From positions 124,001-188,000 of the forward strand of contig CANNFD010000006.1 in the NCBI GenBank assembly GCA_947503885.1: a DNA stretch of 64,000 bases. The letters are read 5' to 3'. A program made the translations under genes and the position numbers. Positions 9,361 through 18,179 of the stretch are shown here, piece after piece. Origin of the DNA: an uncultured Olleya sp. GTDB taxonomy: Bacteria > Bacteroidota > Bacteroidia > Flavobacteriales > Flavobacteriaceae. Positions within the stretch are counted from its first letter, which is position 1, and every line of letters begins with the position of its first letter. The notes under the pieces are model-generated. The model ran no database searches. It had not been told where the DNA came from and saw only the letters and a list, made by a program, of their open reading frames with translations.

Positions 9361-9450
9361 GGGCGTTACCACAAGGGTCGCGTCTTCCATTATATCTTTT
9401 TTCGCCACTTATTAAAGCAAAAAAAGGATGCCATTTCAACCGCTAACGCA
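9361..9450 (+). repeat. Dispersed 90-bp intergenic palindromic repeat, copy A
   Basis: It begins GGGCGTTACCACAAGGGTC and ends CGCTAACGCA. It matches the reverse complements of 58385-58474 and 61809-61898 at both ends and at equal length, with a variable self-complementary centre. It fills nearly the whole gap between two genes, starting 6 bp after the GT2 stop and ending 9 bp before the next ATG. No coding potential. Confidence 0.85.
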
Positions 9451-9459
9451 GGACGCATC

Positions 9460-10836
9460 ATGCTTAATACACTCCTTTTAAAAACTAATAAACTTAGCCT
9501 TTTGCTAATACTAGCTAGCTTCTGTTTGTATGGTGTATTTGCATATGATTTAGTAAGGACCGATTACACTAATCTAATTACGTTATACCTTGTCCTTTTT
9601 GGACTTTTCATTAAAATAATAAATACGCATAAAGGCAACTTTAAACTATTGGTCGCTGTAGCTATAATAAGCAGATTAGTTTTACTGCTAGCTACCCCAA
9701 ACCTTTCACAAGACTTTTACCGATTTATTTGGGATGGACGGATGGTACTACAAGGTTTTAATCCCTATTTGTACACACCAGACAGTTTTATTGCTATAGG
9801 ACAATACCCAATTAATCAAACACAACAGTTAGTTACTGGCATGCAAGCATTAAATGCAAGTCATTACTCAAATTACCCGCCAATTAACCAACTACTTTTT
9901 GCACTAGCTAATCTGTTTTCGACCACAAGTATTCTAGGATCAGTCATTGGGCTAAGATTAATTATAATAGCTGCAGATATTGGTACGCTTTATTTTGGTG
10001 CAAAGCTGCTAAATAGATTAGGATTGTCTAAGCATAAGATATTTTGGTTTATCCTAAATCCATTTATAATAATAGAACTAACAGGAAACCTTCATTTTGA
10101 AGGGGTCATGATTTTCTTTTTAATTCTAAGCCTATACCGTCTTCATTTAAATAAATGGAAATGGTCAGCAGTAGTTTTAGCAGTATCTATTTCAACTAAA
10201 TTAATCCCGTTGCTATTTTTACCACTATATTTAAAATGGTTTAGGGCAGACAACACTTCTAATAAAATTGATTTAAAAAAACTAATCCGTTTTTATTTAA
10301 TTGTAGCCTTAACTACAATATTGCTTTTTGCCCCATTTTTTTCGATGCAATTTATTAGTAATTACTCCAAAACTGTTGGTTTATGGTTTGGAGATTTCGA
10401 GTTTAACGCTAGTATCTATTATCTTTTAAGAGAAATTGGCTACTTAATCACAGGCTATAATCAAATAGCTATAATCGGAAAAACATTACCAATAATTATA
10501 TTTATATCCATTTGGTGTTTAGCTATATTCCAAAAAAATCAAAACTACAGCACATTAATAAAAAGCATGTTAATTGCTTTTACGTTATACCTAATATTAA
10601 GCACAACAGTACATCCTTGGTATATCGCTACTGTATTAATTTTAAGTGTGTTTACAGATTATAAGTTTCCATTAATTTGGAGTTTTATTATTATTATCAG
10701 CTATTTAGCCTATGCAAATACTGACAATACAGAAAATTTATGGATAATAACCTTAGAGTACGCAATCGTATTTGGCGCAATCGTTTGGGACCTATTTAAA
10801 ACAAAAAAGCCTCTCTTAAAAGAGAAGCTTTTTTAA
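9460..10836 (+). CDS. GT-C mannosyltransferase-like integral membrane protein
   Basis: 458 residues, almost entirely hydrophobic, with roughly a dozen membrane segments. The first extracytoplasmic loop holds the GT-C type acidic motif in a sequence well known from Bacteroidetes relatives, with DFYRFIWDGRM and GFNPYLY at about residues 86-104, and a SNYPPI motif follows. GT-C enzymes of this kind (MptB/DUF2029-like) take mannose or another hexose from a polyprenyl phosphate carrier. The DPM1-like gene at 7175 could make that carrier. A copy of the dispersed repeat separates it from the GT2 pair, and a terminator overlaps its stop codon. Confidence 0.75.
   Translation: MLNTLLLKTNKLSLLLILASFCLYGVFAYDLVRTDYTNLITLYLVLFGLFIKIINTHKGNFKLLVAVAIISRLVLLLATPNLSQDFYRFIWDGRMVLQGFNPYLYTPDSFIAIGQYPINQTQQLVTGMQALNASHYSNYPPINQLLFALANLFSTTSILGSVIGLRLIIIAADIGTLYFGAKLLNRLGLSKHKIFWFILNPFIIIELTGNLHFEGVMIFFLILSLYRLHLNKWKWSAVVLAVSISTKLIPLLFLPLYLKWFRADNTSNKIDLKKLIRFYLIVALTTILLFAPFFSMQFISNYSKTVGLWFGDFEFNASIYYLLREIGYLITGYNQIAIIGKTLPIIIFISIWCLAIFQKNQNYSTLIKSMLIAFTLYLILSTTVHPWYIATVLILSVFTDYKFPLIWSFIIIISYLAYANTDNTENLWIITLEYAIVFGAIVWDLFKTKKPLLKEKLF
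10803..10835 (+). terminator. Terminator at the end of the GT-C gene
   Basis: AAAAAAGC and TCTCTT are mirrored by AAGAGA and GCTTTTTT with small bulges. The hairpin overlaps the last codons of the GT-C gene. It could also stop transcription of the minus-strand tRNA-Leu. Confidence 0.6.
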
Positions 10837-10841
10837 CTCTG

Positions 10842-10923
10842 TACAGGCGGAGAGACTCGAACTCTCACACCTCGCGGCACTAGATCCTAAGTCTAGCGTG
10901 TCTACCAATTCCACCACGCCTGC
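10842..10923 (-). tRNA. tRNA-Leu (anticodon TAG)
   Basis: On the minus strand a full 82-nt class II tRNA is visible: 5' acceptor arm GCAGGCG pairing with CGCCTGT (first pair G-U), a leucine-type D-arm with GGTAGACACG, anticodon stem CTAGA/TCTAG enclosing CTTAGGA (anticodon TAG), a variable arm TGCCGCGAGGTGT, and T-arm GAGAGTTCGAGTCTCTC. The CCA end is not encoded. Confidence 0.95.
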
Positions 10924-11037
10924 AACTTATTCCGATAATTTCGGAGTGCAAATATAAACAATAGTTTCAATATTCATAATATCTATAAACAAATAATTTT
11001 CATTTTTGTACTTTTACGTAAACTCAATATTTTTTTC

Positions 11038-12426
11038 ATGAAAAACATAAAATCTTATGTAGAAGAAAACAAACAACGTTTTCTTGACGAATTAATAGAA
11101 TTACTTAAAATTCCTTCTATAAGCGCAGACTCTGCTTATAAAGAACATACAATAAACACAGCAGATGCTGTTGCCAAAAGCTTAAAAGATGCTGGATGTG
11201 ATGTGGTTGAAATTTGCGAAACCGAAGGTTATCCAATTATTTATGCTCACAAAATAATTGATAAAAACTTACCAACCGTATTGGTTTACGGTCATTACGA
11301 TGTACAACCACCAGATCCATTAAATTTATGGACTTCGCCTCCATTTGAGCCTGTTATTAAAACTACCGACTTACACCCTGAAGGTGCTATTTTTGCACGT
11401 GGTGCTTGTGACGACAAAGGTCAGATGTACATGCACGTAAAAGCTATGGAGTATATGACAAAAAACAACGCTCTTCCTTGCAACGTTAAGTTTATGATAG
11501 AAGGTGAAGAAGAAGTTGGTAGCGTTAACCTTGGTAAATTTGTAAAGCAAAATCAAGAAAAATTAGCAAACGACGTTATTTTAATTAGTGACACAGGTAT
11601 GATTGCTAAAGACGTCCCATCAATAACAACAGGTTTACGTGGTCTAAGCTATGTAGAAGTAGAGGTTACTGGACCAAACCGTGATTTACACTCTGGGCTT
11701 TATGGTGGCGCAGTTGCAAATCCAATAAACGTTTTAACAAAAATGATTGCATCCTTGCACGATGACAATAACCATATTACCATTCCTGGATTTTATGACA
11801 ATGTAGAAGAATTATCTTTAGAAGAGCGTGCACAAATGGCAAAAGCACCTTTTTCATTAGACAACTACAAAAAAGCATTAGATATAGACGCAGTTTACGG
11901 AGAAGAAGGTTATACTACTAACGAGCGTAACAGCATTAGACCAACCCTAGACGTTAACGGTATTTGGGGAGGTTACACAGGTGAAGGCGCAAAAACAGTA
12001 ATTGCAAGTCAAGCATTTGCAAAAATATCTATGCGATTAGTACCAAATCAAGATTGGGAAAACATCACAGCATTATTCAAAAAACATTTTGAAAGTATCG
12101 CTCCAAAAGGCGTTAAAGTAAAAGTTTCACCTCATCATGGTGGGCAAGGCTACGTTACACCAATAGACAGTGTAGGTTATCAAGCAGCAAGCAAAGCGTA
12201 CCAAGAAACCTTTGGCAAAACACCAATACCACAACGTAGTGGTGGAAGTATTCCAATAGTATCTTTGTTCGAGCAAGAACTAAAAAGCAAAACCATTTTA
12301 ATGGGCTTTGGTCTTGACAGCGATGCAATCCACAGTCCAAACGAACATTTTGGAGTATGGAACTACTTAAAAGGAATTGAAACCATTCCGTATTTCTACA
12401 AATATTTTACAGAAATGCATAAATAA
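11038..12426 (+). CDS. M20 family dipeptidase
   Basis: 462 residues, a cytosolic zinc dipeptidase of the M20 (ArgE/DapE/CNDP) family. The metal ligand region VYGHYDVQPPDP is near residue 83, the bridging aspartate in GACDDKGQ near 122, the catalytic glutamates in IEGEEEVGS near 157, and a later ligand in ISDTGM. A dimerisation lid domain occupies about 205-330, and RSGGSIPIV and the final histidine region HSPNEHFG close the protein. There is no signal peptide. It stands alone between tRNA-Leu and a dispersed repeat. Confidence 0.9.
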   Translation: MKNIKSYVEENKQRFLDELIELLKIPSISADSAYKEHTINTADAVAKSLKDAGCDVVEICETEGYPIIYAHKIIDKNLPTVLVYGHYDVQPPDPLNLWTSPPFEPVIKTTDLHPEGAIFARGACDDKGQMYMHVKAMEYMTKNNALPCNVKFMIEGEEEVGSVNLGKFVKQNQEKLANDVILISDTGMIAKDVPSITTGLRGLSYVEVEVTGPNRDLHSGLYGGAVANPINVLTKMIASLHDDNNHITIPGFYDNVEELSLEERAQMAKAPFSLDNYKKALDIDAVYGEEGYTTNERNSIRPTLDVNGIWGGYTGEGAKTVIASQAFAKISMRLVPNQDWENITALFKKHFESIAPKGVKVKVSPHHGGQGYVTPIDSVGYQAASKAYQETFGKTPIPQRSGGSIPIVSLFEQELKSKTILMGFGLDSDAIHSPNEHFGVWNYLKGIETIPYFYKYFTEMHK

Positions 12427-12431
12427 AATTA

Positions 12432-12543
12432 GGGTGTCTCCACCTTTTGCTTTTAAGAGGCAAAAGGTGGTCGCGTCATCCGTTATATCTTTATTTTGCC
12501 ATATATGGCAGCAAAATAAAGGATGCCACTACTACCGCTTACA
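12432..12543 (+). repeat. Dispersed intergenic palindromic repeat, copy B (with terminator-like hairpin)
   Basis: The right two thirds (GGTCGCGTCATCCG, TATATCTTTATTTTGCC, GGCAGCAAAATAAAGGATGCC, CTACCGCTTAC) align with copies A and D. The left end has been replaced or expanded by a perfect 11-bp stem (12440-12450 with 12460-12470, arms CCACCTTTTGC and GCAAAAGGTGG) which may act as terminator for the dipeptidase gene that ends 5 bp before. Nothing else recognisable was seen between 12544 and 12733. Confidence 0.75.
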
Positions 12544-12733
12544 CAATCTACCAAAGTAAAAGTTTAGCATTTACAGTCCTTACTTATCCAAAATTTTTAC
12601 ACATTAAATAGTATAAAAACCTCTACAATAGCTTTATAATACTAAAAAACAAGCTATTATAAGCTCAATTATTTAAACAGTTTAAGAGGTTAAAAAACCT
12701 TAATTCTTAAAAAATAACACAAAAAAAACATGC

Positions 12734-12794
12734 TCTACATTTGTAGAATTGATTTTTTATTCTACATTTGTAGAAGTTAATCTAAACTTGTAGA
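12734..12794 (+). promoter_or_regulatory. Triplicate BlaI-type operator overlapping the promoter of the blaI/M56 pair
   Basis: Three sites share TCTA-N6-TAGA: 12734-12747, 12761-12774 and 12781-12794; in the first two the core is CTACATTTGTAG. The first two also each contain TACATTTG, a perfect Bacteroidetes -7 element. For the second there is a TTG at 12741-12743 with 19-bp spacing, giving a complete promoter. A repressor bound here would cover the -7 element and the start region of the gene at 12796. Confidence 0.75.
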
Positions 12795-12795
12795 C

Positions 12796-13161
12796 ATGCA
12801 ATTATCAAAAACAGAAGAAGAGCTAATGAATCATTTATGGAAGCTAGACAATGCTTTTATGAAAGATTTACTAGAAGCCTATCCAGAACCTAAACCTGCA
12901 AATACAACCGTAGCTACTTTATTAAAACGCATGACTGATAAAGGATTTGTTGGCTACACTAAGTATGGCAACTCTAGACAATATTACCCTTTAGTAAAGA
13001 AAAAAGATTACTTTTCTAAACACGTTAATGGATTAATAAAAAACTTTTTTAACGATAGCAGCTCTCAATTTGCTTCCTTTTTTACTAAAGAAACAGATTT
13101 AAGTAAAAACGAATTAGAAGAGTTACGATCCATAATTGATAACGAAATTAAAAACAGATAG
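12796..13161 (+). CDS. BlaI/MecI/CopY family transcriptional repressor
   Basis: 121 residues. The winged-helix domain is seen in LSKTEEELMNHLWKLDNAF and the recognition-helix part NTTVATLLKRMTDKGFV; the C-terminal half carries the dimerisation helices (LSKNELEELRSIID). Members repress their own promoter and are inactivated through a partner M56 membrane metalloprotease, which here starts 2 bp after the stop codon. The three TCTA-N6-TAGA sites directly upstream are the expected operators. The signal sensed is unknown; no beta-lactamase lies nearby. Confidence 0.92.
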   Translation: MQLSKTEEELMNHLWKLDNAFMKDLLEAYPEPKPANTTVATLLKRMTDKGFVGYTKYGNSRQYYPLVKKKDYFSKHVNGLIKNFFNDSSSQFASFFTKETDLSKNELEELRSIIDNEIKNR

Positions 13162-13163
13162 TC

Positions 13164-15452
13164 ATGGAAATCCTTCTACTTAAATCCAGTGCTTGTCTTT
13201 TCGCCTTATTGGCGTTTTACAAGTTAGCGTTAGAGCCACTAAGTATTCATAAATTTAAACGCGTGTATTTATTAGCTGCTGTAATAATAGCTGCAATCAT
13301 ACCTTTTATAACTTTTATAAAATACGTCGATCCTACTTTTAATTTTGGAGCGTTTGATCCAAATGCTACAATGACACCTCCAAATTTTTCTCAAGATTTA
13401 CCAACAGTAATTAAAACCAAACCATTAGACTATTTACCAACTATTTTATGGACTATTTACGGTTTAGGTGCTAGTTTGTTTTTAGTTAGGTTTTGTATCA
13501 ATTTATTTGAGATGCATTCAAAAATTAAAAAACATAAAAAAGTAAAAAACAATCGGTTTGTTAATGTGTTAATGGAGCAATTGGAAGTACCACATACGTT
13601 TTTCAATTTTATCTTTTTAAACAAAAATAAGTTTGAAAGCAATCAAATTCCTGACGAGGTATTACTGCATGAGCAATCACACGCCAAACAAAAACATAGT
13701 TTAGACATTATAGTTATAGAGCTTATCCAAATTGTATTTTGGTTTAATCCATTAGTATATTGGCTAAAAAAGGAAATCAAATTAAACCATGAGTTTTTAG
13801 CAGATCATGACGTTATAAAACAAGGCGTAGACACTAAAACTTATCAAACCATTTTATTACAATTCTCGTCTAATCAACAAGAGTTAGCATTAGTTAATGC
13901 CATAAATTATTCATCAATCAAAAAACGTTTTACACTTATGAAAACACAAACCTCAAAACAAGCAGTTTGGCTACGCAGTTTATTATTACTGCCTTTATTA
14001 GCTATACTATTATTTAGTTTTAGTCAAACTAAAGAAATGGAAAAAGAGAGCACTCCTAAAATGGAAATAGAAAAAAATAATGCTCCTACAAAACTTTTTG
14101 AAAATGAAAAAGAAAATTCACTTAATGATGTTTTAAAAAATTCAGTAGAAAAAATTCAAGAAAATTATATTACAACACCTATTTTAGAAATAAACCAAAA
14201 TCCATTTGAATTAAAATTAAATGGTAAGGCTACAAGTTTCAAAAATTTAAACGAAGATTTCAAAAAAATTACATTAAATAAAACAACTGATTTAAAAATA
14301 AATTCTAATGGAAATGCTATTGATATTGAATTAATTAAAAAAATATCAGAACTTTTAAAACCTAATATTAAAAATGTCATTCTTTCAGATGGAATTAAAA
14401 TAACAGATAAACAAAAATTTACTAAAACTGATACCAACACAGGTTTTATAACCCAAAACCCAACACTAACAGTTAACGGTATAGTATGTGATGGCTGTCA
14501 ACTTAATTTAAGTAAAAAGGGTGTCGAAAAAATTATTCTTGGTACTACAACTAATGACAATATTACTGGATTTAAGCTTAAAATACCAGGCGTAAAAACA
14601 CAAATTATTAAAGGTAACAAACTAAATGATGCAGCTAAACAACTTGTTTTAAATACTAAACAAGGTTATTTTATACGTTTGTTTGATATTAAATCTAAGT
14701 CTAATACATTTTCAACTGTAAGTATTAAAATAGTAGACAAAAATGATGAAAATTATTCAGAATCGCCTAAAGTAAAAAAAGGAGAGGATTCTCAACTACC
14801 TCCACCACCTCCACCACCAACTAAAGCACCTGAATATGGAAACAATAAAAAACTTACTTTAAATCAAATTATTAAAAAAACACCTAAAAATGTAGAGTCT
14901 GGTTATGAAGTGTTAAAAAATGGCGAGTCACATTATTACACCATTTACAATGGTAAAAAAACCTACTATAACAAAGAGGGGTATATAACTGATAAAGACG
15001 GAGATGTTTTACCGCCACCTCCACCACCTCCTGCTCCAACTGCAGAGTATAATGATAGGAGAGCCAAAATTGAAGCAAAACGTAACGAGATAATGGCTAA
15101 AAGACAAGAAAAATTAGAAGAAATAGAAGAGCAGAGAGTGTTAAGTAGAAAAGAGAGAGAAGCGCAACATGAAGAAAGAAAAAACACTTTAAAACATCGT
15201 CGTGAACAATTAAGAAATAATCCACCACCTCCACCACCTCCAATGAGTACAACAGATCATATTATTAAAATGAAGAAAAAAGGTGCTACATTTTATTATA
15301 ACGGAAAAGCGATAACACCTGACAAAGCTATAGAGTTGGTCAAAAATAATTCTGAATTAAATATATCATCAAACACTAATAATGGTGTGTCGACGGTACA
15401 TCTGTCTGAAAAACCAATCAAAACGGTTAATGGTAAAATTGTAAATGATTAA
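13164..15452 (+). CDS. BlaR1-type M56 metallopeptidase with long proline-rich C-terminal part
   Basis: 762 residues. N-terminal membrane segments (about 5-22, 34-55, 94-115) enclose a cytoplasmic zinc protease domain with HEQSH at about 169-173 and the downstream NHEFLADHD ligand region; a last membrane segment lies near 270-285. This layout is that of BlaR1/MecR1 sensors, which respond to an extracellular signal by inactivating the BlaI-type repressor. Instead of a penicillin-binding sensor domain the protein has about 470 extracytoplasmic residues with two plug/TonB-like folded parts and three runs of seven prolines (near 547, 618 and 687), plus a charged helix of about 50 residues (KIEAKRNEIMAKRQEK). 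Function of the tail unknown. Confidence 0.85.
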   Translation: MEILLLKSSACLFALLAFYKLALEPLSIHKFKRVYLLAAVIIAAIIPFITFIKYVDPTFNFGAFDPNATMTPPNFSQDLPTVIKTKPLDYLPTILWTIYGLGASLFLVRFCINLFEMHSKIKKHKKVKNNRFVNVLMEQLEVPHTFFNFIFLNKNKFESNQIPDEVLLHEQSHAKQKHSLDIIVIELIQIVFWFNPLVYWLKKEIKLNHEFLADHDVIKQGVDTKTYQTILLQFSSNQQELALVNAINYSSIKKRFTLMKTQTSKQAVWLRSLLLLPLLAILLFSFSQTKEMEKESTPKMEIEKNNAPTKLFENEKENSLNDVLKNSVEKIQENYITTPILEINQNPFELKLNGKATSFKNLNEDFKKITLNKTTDLKINSNGNAIDIELIKKISELLKPNIKNVILSDGIKITDKQKFTKTDTNTGFITQNPTLTVNGIVCDGCQLNLSKKGVEKIILGTTTNDNITGFKLKIPGVKTQIIKGNKLNDAAKQLVLNTKQGYFIRLFDIKSKSNTFSTVSIKIVDKNDENYSESPKVKKGEDSQLPPPPPPPTKAPEYGNNKKLTLNQIIKKTPKNVESGYEVLKNGESHYYTIYNGKKTYYNKEGYITDKDGDVLPPPPPPPAPTAEYNDRRAKIEAKRNEIMAKRQEKLEEIEEQRVLSRKEREAQHEERKNTLKHRREQLRNNPPPPPPPMSTTDHIIKMKKKGATFYYNGKAITPDKAIELVKNNSELNISSNTNNGVSTVHLSEKPIKTVNGKIVND

Positions 15453-15495
15453 TTATAGACTTAAATAAATATAATTTAATATAAATGTTTTTAAC

Positions 15496-15531
15496 AAAAA
15501 AAGGCTTCAATAAACAATTGAAGCCTTTTTT
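15496..15531. terminator. Bidirectional terminator between M56 and phnA-like genes
   Basis: AAAAAGGCTTCAA and TTGAAGCCTTTTT form a strong stem with a short AT-rich loop and T-runs in both directions. It serves the convergent genes ending at 15452 and 15548. Confidence 0.9.
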
Positions 15532-15547
15532 ATATACTAAGTTATAA

Positions 15548-16126
15548 TTATAGTTTTTTAACGTATTCTGTAATAATAACGATTTGTGTTGGCCCTACTT
15601 TACCTTCAATAAAAGTAGCATTTTCACGGTCTAATCTTATGTTTCTTACTGCAGTACCTTGTTTGGCAACCATACTGCTTCCTTTTACCTTTAAGTCCTT
15701 AACTAACACAACATTATCACCGGTTTCTAAAATAACACCGTTACAATCTCTGTGTATGATTTTTTCAGAATCCTCTTTATGCTCATCAGTTGCTCTAGCT
15801 AACGCTAAAGCTTCATCATCTAAATACATCATGTCTAACAAATCTTTTGGCCAACCTTCAGCTCTAAGTCTTTGTAACATCCTCCAAGCCATGATTTGTA
15901 CAGCAACATGCTCTGACCACATACTATCATTTAAGCACCTCCAGTGGTTGACATCCATGTCTGTATTGCCTTCAATCTGATCATAACAATTAGCACAAAC
16001 CAATACGCAAGTGTCAACAGTTTCGTTTAAAGATGGTGGGATATTATATTGTCTAGTATCTATATTAGAAGTACATAACTCGCAATTAGAGTTGCTTCTA
16101 TCTTTTAACATTTGTAAAACACTCAT
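15548..16126 (-). CDS. PhnA-domain zinc-ribbon protein
   Basis: 192 residues. The N-terminus holds two cysteine pairs of a zinc-ribbon-like unit (CELCTS near 15-20 and CANCYDQ near 45), and the C-terminal half has the compact PhnA/YjdM domain (RDCNGVILETGDNVVLVKDLKVKGSS). PhnA-domain proteins were named after an E. coli phosphonate-locus gene but have no clear catalytic role; this longer form with a central helical part (MWSEHVAVQIMAWRML) is common in Bacteroidetes. It is followed by a bidirectional terminator. Function uncertain. Confidence 0.85.
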   Translation of the reverse strand: MSVLQMLKDRSNSNCELCTSNIDTRQYNIPPSLNETVDTCVLVCANCYDQIEGNTDMDVNHWRCLNDSMWSEHVAVQIMAWRMLQRLRAEGWPKDLLDMMYLDDEALALARATDEHKEDSEKIIHRDCNGVILETGDNVVLVKDLKVKGSSMVAKQGTAVRNIRLDRENATFIEGKVGPTQIVIITEYVKKL

Positions 16127-16181
16127 TATTTATAGTTTTTTGAATTTTTACAATATTACATTTAATTGTCTCCTTAAGCAA

Positions 16182-16547
16182 TTATTCTATCAAAGTATCT
16201 CTCATTTTTTTAGTCATACCCTTAACTACCATATCATAAGAATGGTCAATTAATTTAAAAATAAATTTAGGAGGTAAGTCGCCTTTATGTATTAGAACAG
16301 TATTCCAGTGTTTTTTGTTAGAATGCCATCCACCAACTATACTGTCATGTGTAGCTCTAAGTGATATAGCATATTCTGGATCACACTTTAGGTTTAATGA
16401 AGCTTGTCCACTTTCCCATTTGTTTAGTGGTACTATTGCAAACATTTTACCTAACACTTTAAATACTAAAGCATTGGCATCAAAAGGAAAGCCCTCTGTA
16501 GCTTTGGGCTTACTTAAACAATAATTTCTTAGCTGTTCTATATCCAT
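16182..16547 (-). CDS. MmcQ/YjbR family protein
   Basis: 121 residues matching the MmcQ/YjbR fold from end to end: the N-terminal MDIEQLRNYCLSKPKATEGFPFD, the central KVLGKMFAIVPL and the C-terminal HWNTVLIHKGDLP with a final helix pair. The family has a CyaY-like DNA-binding-type fold but no established role. It lies 55 bp upstream of the PhnA-like gene on the same strand and may share its transcript. The 271 bp on its 5' side hold no convincing gene; the longest minus-strand ORF starting at 16703 is only about 31 codons. Confidence 0.85.
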   Translation of the reverse strand: MDIEQLRNYCLSKPKATEGFPFDANALVFKVLGKMFAIVPLNKWESGQASLNLKCDPEYAISLRATHDSIVGGWHSNKKHWNTVLIHKGDLPPKFIFKLIDHSYDMVVKGMTKKMRDTLIE

Positions 16548-16818
16548 AATAGAACAAGATAAGATTTATTTTTGTTGTTTGTTTTTAGTTTTTTTAGGCT
16601 GTTTTTTTAATCCTCTAAAATTATTAGTGTCTTCAACATTAATAATTGCTGGAATATCTAAACTTACTAAAGTTTCGTTGATGTATTGTAGAAATTTATT
16701 CATGGAGCTTTGTTTTGTTCTTAAAATCAATGTATTAAAACACAAATAGGTTGCTTCAAATATAAGAACAAAAAATCAAATTTCAGACAAAATGCATATT
16801 TAATCGATTAAATACATG

Positions 16819-17427
16819 TTATTTTAATAATTTGGGATCCTCAGAATTGATTTTTAAAGCAGAATAATCTAATTTCCAACCAATGGTTTCTACTATATTT
16901 TCTACCAATAATAACGATTCTAAAGCTTCTTTTTTGGCAACGTTATACAATCCACTTTCTGGGACTTTATCTCTAATATGTTGTTTAGCTTCTTCGCTTA
17001 AATTGGTTAAGTCTGTAGCTTCAAACTTATTAAAATAGCCATCTTTTTTATCGTAATACTTAATATTAGTTTCGATTGATAAAATTTCTGGCTGCGGAAA
17101 ATGACTAATGGTTACCGTCTTATTTTTATGATCAGAAGTTAATTCAATTTTATTAAAATCATAACCCACATAGGCTTTAGCATTAATTACAACTAATGCT
17201 TTTTTCTTGCTGGACATTAATTTTAAAAACCGTTCTTTTACATCTTCGTAATGATAGATTTCGGCAAAATCCCCTTCAACTGTAATAAACTTACAGACTT
17301 TTTTAATTTTATCTAATAAGATTACGGATTGTGCGGTCACCTTTTTTTTAGCCTGAAGATGATTGTATAAAGTATAAATACTTAATCCAATAATCCCTCC
17401 AATAATTAATGTAAAAAATGTCTCCAT
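16819..17427 (-). CDS. DUF4230 domain protein, membrane-anchored
   Basis: 202 residues: one N-terminal membrane anchor (about 4-22) followed by a DUF4230 domain, recognisable from the KFITVEGDFAEIYHY and KALVVINAKAYVGYDFNKI stretches and the alternating beta pattern. The C-terminal part (ALESLLLVENIVETIGWKLDY) is the usual closing helix. Function unknown; it should sit on the outer face of the inner membrane or in the periplasm. It abuts the cyclase gene (17428) with no gap, so the two are co-transcribed. Confidence 0.85.
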   Translation of the reverse strand: METFFTLIIGGIIGLSIYTLYNHLQAKKKVTAQSVILLDKIKKVCKFITVEGDFAEIYHYEDVKERFLKLMSSKKKALVVINAKAYVGYDFNKIELTSDHKNKTVTISHFPQPEILSIETNIKYYDKKDGYFNKFEATDLTNLSEEAKQHIRDKVPESGLYNVAKKEALESLLLVENIVETIGWKLDYSALKINSEDPKLLK

Positions 17428-18177
17428 TTATTTCTCAATTTTATACAAAATAGGTTTACTTGGTGTTGCATCATTCTCAAAAGGTGCAATTTGCAGGTTT
17501 AAAATATATTTACCATCATCAATTTTGTTGGATACATATATAAATTCTGTTATTGTGGCAGTTTTTCTAATTTTGCCATTAACATCCCAAAAGGCTTTAT
17601 GTGCTAAAAGTTTACCTTCATCTTTTTCTTTATCTACACTTGGTAAATCTATAAGTAGGTGTTTAACCCCAATTTTTCTTATAAATATAGCTGCTTCCTC
17701 TGTTAAGTAAGGCCAGTTAGTATTGGAGTATTGTCTAGACTTTTTGATGCTAGTATTTGGCATTGTCCTAATCACTAAAGCTTGTGGTTTACGTTGCTTT
17801 AATAAATATTGTAGCTGTGCTTTAGAGATCACACGATCTTCTCCAATTGCTTCTGGAGCAACTGTAATCACTTCTGCTATAAAGAAAAACTGTTTCAAGC
17901 ATTTATTAACACTATAAAACTCCTCTGTAACGTGGCCAACACACTCAGTATGTGTACCATGTGCATGTGGGTTAAACTGAATGTTATTAAAGTTAATTGA
18001 AGCCCCCTCTTTAACACTTGCACTAGAGTCGCCTAATTGAACTGCCTCTATTTTAGGCTCGTCAATATACCAAGCATTAACATTGCTTTTTGACGCACGA
18101 AGTGGCATAGAAATATCTAATGGTTGTGCTAAATTTACGGTGTATTTTTTTGTGTTTATGGTTATTGTAGAAATCAC
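17428..18177 (-). CDS. Cyclase family protein (kynurenine formamidase-like)
   Basis: 249 residues, a metal-dependent hydrolase of the cyclase/KynB family. The metal-binding signature is present as NPHAHGTHTECVGHV near residue 69, with a later HLLIDLPSVDKEKDEG and the HKAFW motif near 190. The family hydrolyses N-formylkynurenine, isatin or similar amides; the substrate here is unknown and no tryptophan-catabolic gene is nearby. It lies between hemW (2 bp) and the DUF4230 gene (0 bp), part of a tight minus-strand set. Confidence 0.87.
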   Translation of the reverse strand: MISTITINTKKYTVNLAQPLDISMPLRASKSNVNAWYIDEPKIEAVQLGDSSASVKEGASINFNNIQFNPHAHGTHTECVGHVTEEFYSVNKCLKQFFFIAEVITVAPEAIGEDRVISKAQLQYLLKQRKPQALVIRTMPNTSIKKSRQYSNTNWPYLTEEAAIFIRKIGVKHLLIDLPSVDKEKDEGKLLAHKAFWDVNGKIRKTATITEFIYVSNKIDDGKYILNLQIAPFENDATPSKPILYKIEK

Positions 18178-18179
18178 GA

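Noticed and set aside
14884-15187. Antisense ORFs with glycine-rich sequence opposite the M56 gene
   Set aside because: They mirror the polyproline codons of the M56 gene and overlap each other.
16608-16703. Minus-strand mini-gene starting at the ATG at 16703
   Set aside because: It ends after about 31 codons, has no recognisable feature and no promoter element.
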